DNA from: Nymphaea colorata | Lineage: Eukaryota; Streptophyta; Magnoliopsida; Nymphaeales; Nymphaeaceae | Reading direction: 5' to 3' | Assembly (NCBI RefSeq): GCF_008831285.2 | Contig: NC_045140.1 | Coordinates: 10,042,505-10,106,504 of the forward strand | Length of the DNA stretch: 64,000 nucleotides | In this document: piece by piece, positions 33,186-43,540 of the stretch | Layout: the number at the start of each line of letters is the position of its first letter | Position numbering within the stretch: the stretch's first letter is position 1 | The notes under the pieces: generated by a model | The model's input: the letters and a program-made list of their open reading frames with translations, nothing else | The model's database searches: none | Told to the model about the DNA's origin: nothing | Program-made: the position numbers and the translations under genes

Positions 33186-36100
33186 TATGGCCCTAGCCCT
33201 CAAAGGTGGTCGTGACAATGCATGGTATCCAGACATAGGTGCTACCACTCATATAACATCAAATGATGATTCCATGGATGACAAGGTTGACTATCAAGGT
33301 GGAGGACTACTTGTCGGCAATGGAACTAAAGCTCCTATCCAACATATTGGTAATGTTTTTCTCAACTCTCTCTCTCGGTCCTTTATTCTTAAGGAGGCAT
33401 ATGTTCCAGCTATCAGTCACAATCTTATTTCAGTCTCTCGCCTCACTAAAGATAATAGATGCTTTATATAATTTTGATGCTGATGGATTGGTGTTAGCGA
33501 TTTGCAGACGGGAGCAGTTCTTCACAAGGGGAGGTCTAAGAATTGACTCTATGAGTGGACTAGGGGTCTCAATAAAGAGAAGAAGCAAGCTCTTCTCACT
33601 TGGCAGGCATCTCAACAGTCTTCAAACTTGCTGATTAATCTTCTGCATCTTGGCTTGGGACATTCTAATTTTAGTAATTTATCTTTTCTTAAGAACAATC
33701 GCTGTGTGAATGTTGATGACAGCACCTTTGATTTCTGTTCTAGTTGTGCTTTGGCAAAAGTTCGTCGTCTGCCCTTTGTTTCCAGCAGTATTTCAACTGT
33801 CCATCCTTTTCATTTACTTCATGTAGCGCCGAATCCCGTTAGTTCTAGAGAGGGATGCAAATACTACTTGCTGATTGTCGTGATTCTTCCTGCCTCAGTT
33901 GGATTTTTCCTCTAACTGGAAAGTCAGACACCTTCTTATATTTTAAAATTTTTAAGTTGATTGTTGAAAAGCAGTTGGGCCAAGATATAAAAATCTTTCA
34001 TAGTGACTTGGGTGGTGAATTCTTAAGTAATGAATTTTTTTATTTTCTAAAAAGTAATGGAATAAAATAATGGCTTTCCTGCCCCCACATGCCACAACAA
34101 AATGGCGTCGTGGAGAGAGAACATTGTCACGTTGCTAAGACTGACTTAGTATGATGATCCATGCTTCTCTTCCTCAATGGTTTTGGTGGGATGCTTTTTG
34201 AACCGCTGTTCATATTATAAATCAGCTCCCAAGTTGAGATCTGAAAAACAAATCTCCTTTTGAAATATTGATAAAAAATGTTCCTTGATATGATTATTTT
34301 AGAGTTTTTGGGAGTGCATTTTATCCTTGAGCCATATCGCAAGTCAAAACTTTTCCCAAAAAATAAAGCATGTCTATGTCTTGGCTATGAGACGTATCAT
34401 AAAGGATATGTTTGTTTGGATCCAATATCTAATACATTTTATATCATCAAACATGTGGTATTTAAAGAAAACTCATTTCTTTTTCATGGTTGTGGGGTGC
34501 CAACTACTAAAAAGGACATTAAGGAGTGGATTTCTAAGAGGATGGCAGCAAATATATATGGACCAAAAGCCACCAATATTCACAAAGAGAATGAATCCAA
34601 TTCCAATGGATCCAAATTGATATTTTTACCTAGTCCAGATGAAGCTTTTGGGTGCAATCCAGATGAAGGGATTCAAGATCCCACAGAAAATGCTCTCCCA
34701 CCAAGCCCACCAAGTCTGACTACATATTCGACAACAATATTGGATCCTTATAAAGTGTCTCAACCAACACCATTGAGCCAGCCACCACCATTGTGCTCCT
34801 ACAGACATATCCTATGGTCACACGATCTCAAGATAGAACTCAACAACTCAAGATTTATTTAGTAACCCAAGAAGAAACTAAACCTTCAAATCTTGGGGAG
34901 GCCTCAATGACCAACGTTGGGTCTAAGCAATCAAAAGTGAAATGAATGCATTATATAAAAATCAATAACTTGGAAGCTAGTTGAACCACCCAATACGTAA
35001 ACCTAGCTGGCTGTAAGTGGGTGTACAAAATCAAAAGGGACTCAGATGGATCCATAGCCTAGTTTAAACCTAGACTTGTCTCTAAAAGTTATAGCCAAAG
35101 AGAGGGAGTTAACTATTCAGACACATTTAGTCTAGTCATCAAACCGACCACTATCTGAATTGTTCTCTCAATATCTCCAAAGGTTGGTCTATACACCAAC
35201 TTGAAGGTAATAATGCATTCTTGCATGGATTTCTAAAGGAAAAAGTCCACATGATTCAGCCTCCTCGATCTGAAGATCCCACCAAGCCTCATTTGGTTTC
35301 CTGACTTAAGAAAACCCTCTATGGCTTGAAACAAGCCCCGCCGGGCTTGGTTTGAGAGTCTAAAAGGGTATCTAATCCAAATTGGATACAAAGAGTCCTT
35401 AGCCGGCACATCCCTATTTATAAAAAATTCTCAAGGGAAGGTTGTTTTCATTCTTGCTTGTGTTGATGATATAGTCGTCACCGGAGATGACTCAGAAAAT
35501 ATTCAACATATCATTGATGAGTTGGTCAAGGTTTCTCTATTAAAGGCCTCAGCAAGGTACACTTCTAGGAATTGAGGTAATTTACCAACAAAATAAACTT
35601 ATTTTGTCTCAAGATAATACATTAAAGATATTTTGAAGCAGGGGAACATGGATAAGGCCAAACCATGCATTACGCCAGCTGTGCCTAATGTCCCTTTGTT
35701 CAAATATGATGGAGAGAAACTTGAAAATGATATTCTCTATAGGCAGATTGTTGGAGCTGTTGACTATGTAACATTGAGTCGACCGAGTATTACCTTCACA
35801 ATGAATAAGACATGCCAATTTATGCACGAGCCAATGACAATACATTGGGCCTATATCAAACGGATTTTACCGTATTTGAAAGGCACCATTAATCATGGAT
35901 TTGAAATATCCAAATTTGATTCTTTTGTCTTGTCAACCTATTCTGATGTGCATTGGTTCGGGTGCTCAGATGATAGAAAATCCACCAATGGGTACGTGGC
36001 AAAGATTGAAAGTAACGTCATTTCATGAAAATCCAACAAACAGTCACAGAATCAAGCACAATGGCCGAATACAAAGCCATTGTTAATGCATTATCAAAAG

Positions 36101-36400
36101 TGGTGTGGTTAAAAGTCTTCTACAAGATTTGGGCACCCCAACTAAACAAAAGTCAATATTGTGGTGCGATAATATTGAAACGATCTATTTGGCAGCAAAT
36201 CATGTTTTTCACACATGAACTAAGCATATAGAAATTGATTATCATTTCATGATAGAAAGAGTTGCTGAAAATCAAGTTGAGATGAAACACATACAATCAC
36301 ACAGGCAACTTGCAGATATATTCACTAAACCTTTATTGGGTCCCAGATTTCATGCTCTTAAGAGTCAGTTGAACATCTTTGTCATGGAGCTTGGATTGAG
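33186..36400 (+). pseudogene. pol: Element A pol
   Basis: Protease WYPDIGATTHIT at about 33223 (catalytic D-S-G changed to D-I-G). Pre-integrase LGLGHSNFSNLSFL and CSSCALAK at 33645-33760. The integrase first Asp region is degraded (LLHVAPNPVS). The second is present in FHSDLGGEF, and the Glu in QQNGVVEREH (about 34098). C-terminal integrase (LFPKNKACLCLGYETYHKGY) lies at 34350-34420. RT is scattered over 34960-35560 with LACVDDIVVTGDD intact at about 35458. RNase H at 35690-36390 includes RQIVGAVDYVTLSRP, STYSDVHWFGCSDDRKSTNG, HIEIDYHFMIERV and QLADIFTKPL. More than ten stops or shifts make it inactive. Confidence 0.85.
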
Positions 36401-36406
36401 GGGGCA

Positions 36407-36791
36407 TATTAGAGCAGGAGTATCCAAGCTTGCACATCCATTGTCAACACTCAATCTACCGAGTGATATGGAATGCTCATTGAAGAAAGGAAAATCTAAT
36501 GTTAATCACGATAAAGGGAAAAAAAATAGGCCAGCAACGTCCAAAGATGTCAGAATCAATTCTAAAATGAACGAATTAAATTGAGCATCAATCCAGATCC
36601 TAAAAATTTGGATCTAGATAGATGTGGCTGACATATTATTTAACTCATGTATCCCTTCCATTGTGTGTGTGAAAATTTCTTGTATTTGAGTGAACGAAGG
36701 AGAGATGCTTACCGTGGATGTAGGTCGAGCTTGACTGAACCACATTATCTTGTTCATATTTGTCCTCTCTCTATCTTTCTTCACTTTTGCA
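36407..36791 (+). repeat. 3' LTR of element A
   Basis: Starts TATTAGAGCAGGAG (TG changed to TA) and ends CACTTTTGCA. It directly follows the polypurine tract. C-element gag resumes at 36792. Confidence 0.9.
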
Positions 36792-39700
36792 ATCGTTCAC
36801 TCCTGATTCAATGGAAGTTGCTTCTCCATTCAACAAAGATAATGTGCCAGCACTCATGTTAGATCAGTACAATCAATTACTTCAACTTCTGAAGTACAAA
36901 AAACCCAACAATATCATCAACTTCGCAGGTATTTCTGTTTCAACTATGGATGTGTGGATCTTGGATAGTGAAGCAAGCTACCACATCACATCCTCTCTTT
37001 CATACCTAATTAATCTGGTTAAACCTGATTTTTCATTTTCCATTAGAATGCCAAATAATAAAGTCTCCTATACTGTACATCAAGGTATCGTTATCGTTTC
37101 ATCGTCCATTACTCTTCATAATGTCGTATTTGTTCCTAATTTCAAGTTTAATCTTGTTTCTAGAAGTAAGGTTGCTCAATAACACAATTGTTTTGTCTTG
37201 TTTAAACCATAAGGTTGTCTTATTCAGGACCAAGTTTCCAAGACACCAACTGAGAATGATGAACTCAGGGCTGGCGTGTACTATGTCAAAGGATCCATCA
37301 CTACCAAAGCATGTTCAAACCATCTCAAAGTTCAAACATCTCTACTTTTTGCAGCTATCAACATTAATCAACCTAAAATCGATACCTAGCATCTAAGATT
37401 AGGTCACCCTGCTGCTCTCAAAAATAAAATGTTTACCTCATATGATACTGAGACAGAATTTAGGAACCTCCAGTGTAGTGTCTGTTCAATGTCCAAGCAA
37501 ATGCGTCTTCCTTTTAGTGTTAGTCATTTCTCATGTACAAAACCCTTTGAACTGGTTCATTGTGATATCTAGGGCCCTTACTCTAAGGTTTCATTAACAG
37601 GAGCATTTTACTTCTTGAGCATTATAGATTATTATAGTCTATTTACTTAGGTGTCTTTAACGGGACAAAAATATGAATAGTTTTTTAATCTAGTTGAGAA
37701 TCAATTTAAATCTTCTGTTTTGATTGTGAGAAACAATCATGGAGCTGAGTTTCTCTTTAATGAAATGACTGATTTGTTTTAGAGGAAAGGAATTATGCAT
37801 GAGACAAGTTGTTCTACATGCCACAACAAAATGGCATTGTAAAGGAAACACAGACATTTCCTAGTGGTCGCATGGGCATTAAATTCCAGGCTAACCTTCT
37901 ATTGCAATTTTGGGGAGAATGTGTAAAAACTTCAGCATACTTGATAAATAGACCTCCATCGCTGTTATTGAATGGTGTAACTCCTTATGATAGATTATTC
38001 AATAGAAACCCATCTTGCAAACACTTTCATGTATTTGGATGTATATGCTTTGTGACAAATGTGAATCCAAAAGATAAAATTGTAGAGCATGCTCAGCAAT
38101 GTATTTTCATAGGCTATATATTAGCAACGAAAGCTTATCTTGTATATAAATCTTCAAGCTAAAAGGTTATGAGAATATATTTCCATTCTTAAGTGCTTAG
38201 GAAGAATCAGGGCATAATTATTGCTTTGCCTCTATAGGAGCTAATGAGGCAAATAAAATTCAGGAACTAAAAAGAGGTAGACTAAAATCCAACCTTGCTG
38301 CCACCAAGACTCATGAAAGCCCCCTACCTACCACTGAAGTGGACTGTGATCATCAAACCTCCAATTTTGATCAACTTGAAGCTAAACCTACTGGTGTTAC
38401 ACATCTTGAAAATGTGCCAGAACTACATTGTTCTACCAGGATCCATAAACCTTGGTCTTGTTGAAGGAATTTTAATGCAGTATTGTCATGTTTGGTTCAA
38501 TAACTCAAATTAGAGTCAAGGAAACAAGGTTTGTCTCGTTATCCATTGTCTCATTTTTTATCTCTTAATAAATTTTCTCCTAAACATAAATCTTTCCTAT
38601 TAAGTATATCAACTTCCTTTGATCCAAAGTCTTATAATGAGGCCAAACATTGCCCATGCTGGCAGGAGGCAATAGGAACTGAACTCAATGCGATGGAAGA
38701 GAATCAAACATAGAACATAGTTGACTACCCTTCAAGTTTTACTCCCATCGGATGCAAACGGGCCTTGAAAACAAAGTTTAAGCCAAATGAAGAGGTGGAG
38801 AGACACAAGTCAAGGCTGGTTGCCAAGGAATATTCACAAATTGAAGGGATAGACTTTAGTGAGACTTTTGCATCAGTAGTTAAACTTTAAGCTGTCTACT
38901 ATCTTTAGAAACAAAGTTGAATTGGCACTTTGAGTAGATGAACATGTATAATGGCTTCTTACATGGGGATTTGTAGGAACAAGTGCTTATGGATTTGCCA
39001 CCTTGATATAAGTTTAAGGGGGAGAATAAAGTTTCTAAACTTAAAAAATCTTTATATGGCCCACATCAAGCACCAAGGAACTGGTTTCAGAAACTATCGT
39101 CTGTGTTGATCAAGTTTGGCTTTCTGCAGTCACAAAATAATCATTTTTTGTTCATCCTAAACAAAGGTGAAAACTTTGTAGCAATCTTAGTATTTGTCGA
39201 CGATTTGGTTGTTGCAAGAAATAGTATTGAATGAATTGAAGAAGTGAAAAAGTACCTCAATAGTGTCTTTCATATGAATGATCTAGGACATTTGAAAGAT
39301 TTTTTGGGTATTGAACTTGCAAGGAGCGGAGATGGTATTTACCTGTCTCAAAGGAAGTACTACCTTGATATTTTGAAGAGACAGGTTTACTTCAACCTAA
39401 ACCATGCAGTACCCCAATGGAGCAGAATGTCAAAGTCACAACTCAAGACAATGAAAGCCTAAAAATTCCAAACATCTATCATCGTTCAGTAGGTAAACTA
39501 GTTTACCTAACCATAACTAGATATTAAAAGGTAAACTAGTTTACCTAACCATAACTAGACCATAAATTTTTTTTTGTTGTAAATGTGCTTAGCATCTACA
39601 TGCAGGAGACAAGAACCAGGCATAATGAAATGGCATTGAGAGTAGTTAACTATCTTAAGATAGGCCTAGGACAAGGCATCATGATGTTGGGTTACAATGA

Positions 39701-40193
39701 CCTCCATTTAAGAGATTATTGCAATGCTGATTAAGCTTCATCCAAGGAGAAAAGAAGGTCAACATTTGGTTATTGTGTCTTCTTGGGACAAAACTTGATC
39801 TCATGAAAAACTAAAAGGCAACAAGTTGTCCCAATATCATCAGCAGAGGTATAGTATAGATCACTTACCAACGTTACATGTTAAGTTGTGCAGCTCAAGT
39901 CTCTCCTATCTGATCTTGTTCTCAACCATATCGCACATGTGGATATGTTCTATGACAACTAAGTAACACTACACATTGCAGCAAATCTTGTGTTCCACGA
40001 GCACCCTAAACACATTGAGGTGGATTATAACCTCGTTCGAAGTTTCATCAAGTCTAGAGTTCTACACAATGTATGCATCTTCAAAGAATTAACTTGCAGA
40101 CATTTTTACAAAGGCACTTAGAAAAGAATAGTTCCTCTTTATGAAGCTCAAACTGGTCATATAAGATACTTATTCACCAGTTTGGGGGGGGAG
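36792..40193 (+). pseudogene. pol: Copia element C, gag end and pol, right of the nested insertion
   Basis: Gag continues with SFTPDSMEVASPFNKDNVPA and QYNQLLQLLKY. Protease WILDSEASYHIT (G of D-S-G changed to E) is near 36955. Pre-integrase HLRLGHPAALKNK and CSVCSMSKQ lie at 37393-37500. Integrase LVHCDI-stop-GP, then VRNNHGAEF (Asp to Asn), then QQNGIVKET and INRPPSLLLNGVTPY are at 37550-38000. RT begins EAKHCPCWQEAIGTELNAM (38638). Its catalytic box [10 protein letters not shown] is intact near 39188, and [16 protein letters not shown] follows at 39283-39318. RNase H traces (HEHPKHIEVDYN) end at a polypurine tract with seven to eight G before the LTR at 40194. A 38-bp duplication at 39491 adds to the damage. 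Confidence 0.8.
39491..39560. repeat. 38-bp tandem duplication containing a 16-bp palindrome
   Basis: The palindrome GGTAAACTAGTTTACC plus taaccataactaga occurs twice, at about 39492 and 39530, within the RT-RNase H junction of element C. It disrupts the KLVYLTITR-type frame. Confidence 0.85.
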
Positions 40194-40337
40194 TGTTGAG
40201 AATTCCCTATTTAAGACCTTAGTAGTATGGACCAATTCAAGCATTAACCCTGGTCCATGTCTATACAACAACATATCAGTCTGTTATCCAAAATATTTGA
40301 AGGGTGTGCACTGAGTCATCAATATCAGTAACAAGCT
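40194..40337 (+). repeat. 3' LTR of element C, first part
   Basis: Starts TGTTGAGAATTCCC directly after the polypurine tract and contains a TATA-like tatttaagacc. It is interrupted at 40338 by element E and resumes at 43541. Its true end is not defined because no second LTR of C exists in the window. Confidence 0.7.
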
Positions 40338-40520
40338 TGTTGTCGTGAGAGAATGAGAGAAAGAAACACATGAAAATCTTTTTAATGACTTAAACTAACC
40401 CCATACTTAAGGGAGAATTAGAGTACAAAACATAATTACATTGTAAGCCAAAAAGCTATAGAAAATAATTAAAGAACTGTCAGGTTCTTTAATATTAAAA
40501 AACATGCTTCATCGTCAACA
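40338..40520 (-). repeat. Left (3') LTR of element E
   Basis: Bounded by TGTTG and CAACA; the adjacent ctccccctcaagctgg is the minus-strand polypurine tract. Confidence 0.9.
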
Positions 40521-43104
40521 CTCCCCCTCAAGCTGGAGCATAAATATCTACCATGCTCAGCTTATTACAATACTTTGAAAATTCACTAATTGCATGAGCT
40601 TTAATAAAGATCTCAGTAGTTTGTTATTCAGAGACTATGTGAGTTGTAAAGATCACTCCTCCTTGAACTAAATCATGAATATAATCATTGTCTATTTTAA
40701 TGTGTTTAGTTCTTTCATGAAAGACCAGGTTGTTTGCAATATAGGTGGCTGCCCTGTTATCACAAAACATTGTCATATGTAGTTGAACTGGATGTCAATG
40801 CTTTTAAGCATGGATTTGACCCACGTCAATTCTGCTATAGTTTGAGTCATCACCCTATATTTTCACCAAGCATTAGACCATGAGACCACATTTTGTTTCT
40901 TCCTCCTCCAAGATATAAGATTCTCTCTTACAAAAACACAAAATCCAGTAGTAGATTTTCTATCTTCAACAAATCATGCGTAGTCTGCATCACTATAGGC
41001 TTGGACATCTAAGGTTTTCCCTTTCTTGAATAGTAATCCTTTACCATGAGAAGATTTAAGTATTTGAGTATCATCAAAGCAGCTTCCCAAAGGATCTTCC
41101 TTGGTTTCTTCATAAACTGACTCAGCTTTTCCACTGCGAAACTAATATCTAGTCTTGTAACTATGACATAAAGAAGCTTTCCAATTAAAAATTTATATGT
41201 CTTAAATTCTACAGGTTCTGACTGCTCATCATGTACAATTGTGGATTAATGGGAATGGTGGCAGGTTTTGCCCCCTACATTTTTTTTTCTTGCAATAAGT
41301 CCAAAATGCACTTCCTTTGAGAGAGAACTATTCCTTCTTTACTACGAGCCACCTCTATCCCAAGAAAATATCTCAAGTGTCCAAGATCTTGTGTGACAAA
41401 GTGCTTCTGAAGAAAATCTTTGGTCTCAGATATACCATGTTTATAGTTGCCGGTTAAGATAATATCATCAACATATACTGCCAAAATGACCATACCCAAT
41501 GCTCCCTTCTTAACAACCATTGAATGATCAAGAGGTGATCTCTGGAATCCACTCTACGGGACAATATTAGATAGCTTATGAAACCATGCACGAGGACTCT
41601 ATTTTAGTCTATATATGACCTTCCACAATTTGCACACCTTCCCACACTCCCCTTGAACCTCGAAGCCGGGTGGTTGTTGCATATAAATTATCTCCTCATG
41701 ATCACCATACAAGAATGCATTTTGACATCCAATTGATGCATCTGCTAGTCATAGTGAATTGCAAGAGAAATCAAGAGGCGAATGGTGCCTAATCGGGCAA
41801 CCAGTGAGAAGATGTCAAAGAAATCAATGCCTTAGGTCTGAGTGTACCCTTTTACAACTAGCCGAGCATTATAGCTTTCAAGGGTCCCATCTGCATGGTA
41901 TTTGACAGTAAATTACCCATTTGGAGCCAACAATATCACAACCGGAAGAAGGAACAACAAGGTCCCATGTGTTGATTTCCTGTAAAGTATGTATCTTATC
42001 TTCCATAGCGTGGTGCCAATTAGGGTCTAGTAATGCTTGTTGATGACATGTCAGAGCAGTATAAGTAGACAAAGCATGAATAAATTGTCGCACCTTGTCA
42101 CTTCCATAATTAGAAGTCACAAACTATGAAATGGGATGGATGGAACATTGATGTTTACCCTTCTACAAGACAATAGGGAGATCCTACGAGTCAGAGATAA
42201 CTGGAGGTGAGGAATCAAGTGTACTTACCTCAAGAGATGATGTTGGAGAAGAGCCATGTGAGAGACCCTGTCGGCGAGAGTAGACTGAAGGAGGATCCAA
42301 CAGACAATTTTGAGGTGGTGATGACGGCCTCGGAATGGACATAAGTGGGAAAGGTGGGATTGGCAAAGGGCATTGAGGGAAACTCTCAAAGCTAGATGGG
42401 CGTGGGAAATATGGACAAGACTCGAAGAATGTGACGTCTACACTGACATACTCTTTTTGGGTGATAGGGTCAAAGCACTTGTGGCCTCTTTGGTTCTTGG
42501 GATAACCAATAAAGATACATTTTCGGGCTTGGGCAGCAAGTTTATCTCGCTTTAGTCCAAGGATATGAACAAAGCATATGCAGCCACAAACATAAGTGGA
42601 GTTTGAAACAATGGACGATCAAGGTAAAGTATTTAAATTGAAATTTTGTTAAGTATAGATGAGGATGGTAAGCGATTAATAAGACAAGCACGCAGTTAGG
42701 ATCGCATCCCCCCAAAAATAAGATGGTACATGGCTTTGTATCATAAGAGAACAAGCAACTTCTAACAAATGTTGGTATTTTCTCTCTGTAACACCATTCT
42801 GTTGCGAGGTATGTGGACAGGTGAAGTGAGGAACAATTCCAGGTTTTGAGTAAAATTGTAAAAGGTTGGACGATTTGAATTCTAGATTATTGTCAGTGCA
42901 AACAGACTTAACAGAAACTCCAAACTGAGTCTTTATTTCAATAGTAAGATTTTGAAGGATATATATAGCTGCTAAACATTCCTTCAATAAGAAAACCCAA
43001 CTAACACAAGAGAAATCATCAACTACGACAAGATAATACCAAGATTTAGACCGGCTAGCCGTACGGCTAGGCCCCCACACATCGACATGATGTAAATCAA
43101 ACAT
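40521..43104 (-). pseudogene. pol: Element E integrase, RT and RNase H
   Basis: On the minus strand an uninterrupted 142-codon integrase core (43104-42676) has all three acidic positions: D in HHVDVWGP, D in VCTDNNLEF and E in QQNGVTERKYQHLLE. A linker frame lies at 42366-42184. RT starts near 42120 (DPNWHHAMEDKIHTLQEINT) and the catalytic AVYVDDIILTGN is at about 41490-41455, followed by DLGHLRYFLGIEVARS. RNase H is present only as decayed traces down to 40521. Between the primer site and integrase there are only about 240 bp without gag or protease domains, so the element could have moved only with proteins supplied in trans. Confidence 0.8.
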
Positions 43105-43355
43105 ACTATGACTTGAAGGACTTAGACTCGACGGAACTTAATGACTTCAACAGCAACACAAGGGTGCTAATCACGTTTCTTCATGTTATACGTGATTAGC
43201 CCCTTTCCACCAAACAATCTAATTGCTTCTTTTGTAAACAACAGGAACTTTAGACATGAAACCCTAGCTTGGAGGAAGAGATGAGAAATGAGGGAAGGAA
43301 GGAAGTAGCGTGAAACCCTAGATGGCACAATCTTAGGTCTGCGGCTCTGATACCA

Positions 43356-43540
43356 TGTTGTCGTGAGAGAAAGAGAGAAAAAGAAACACACAAAAATCTT
43401 CTTGATGACTTACCCTAACCCCTTACTTAAGGGAGAATTAAGGTACCAAACATAATTACATTGTAAACCATAAAGTTGTAGAAAATAATTAAAGAATTGT
43501 CAGGTTCTTTAATATTCAAAAACTTGCCTCATTGTCAACA
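43356..43540 (-). repeat. Right (5') LTR of element E
   Basis: Same termini as 40338-40520. The primer-binding site is immediately adjacent at 43344-43355. Confidence 0.9.

Larger units (their letters stand above)
23962..36791 (+). mobile_element. Copia element A, split by nested element B
   Basis: LTRs at 23962-24384 and 36407-36791, primer site TGGTATCAAAGCC at 24385-24397, gag-pol remnants at 32363-36400 and a polypurine tract TTGAGGGGGCA just before the 3' LTR. The leader between primer site and gag is interrupted at about 24424 by element B. Without B the element would be about 4.9 kb, normal for Copia. LTR divergence (about 12% by eye over the first 250 bp) exceeds that of B, in agreement with the nesting order. 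Confidence 0.9.
40338..43540 (-). mobile_element. Copia element E, short, gag-less, minus strand
   Basis: LTRs of 183 and 185 bp (40338-40520 and 43356-43540), both TGTTGTCG...CAACA, about 90% identical by eye. The primer site TGGTATCAGAGC (43344-43355, minus) touches the 5' LTR, and the polypurine tract CTTGAGGGGGAG on the minus strand touches the 3' LTR. Flanks aagct (40333-40337) and aagtt (43541-43545) are a likely target duplication with one mismatch. The interior is only 2.8 kb because gag and protease are deleted. It sits in the 3' LTR of element C. Confidence 0.9.

Noticed and set aside
23957-36796. Target-site duplication for element A
   Set aside because: Flanks ctcat and atcgt do not match; the nesting call rests on gag continuity instead.
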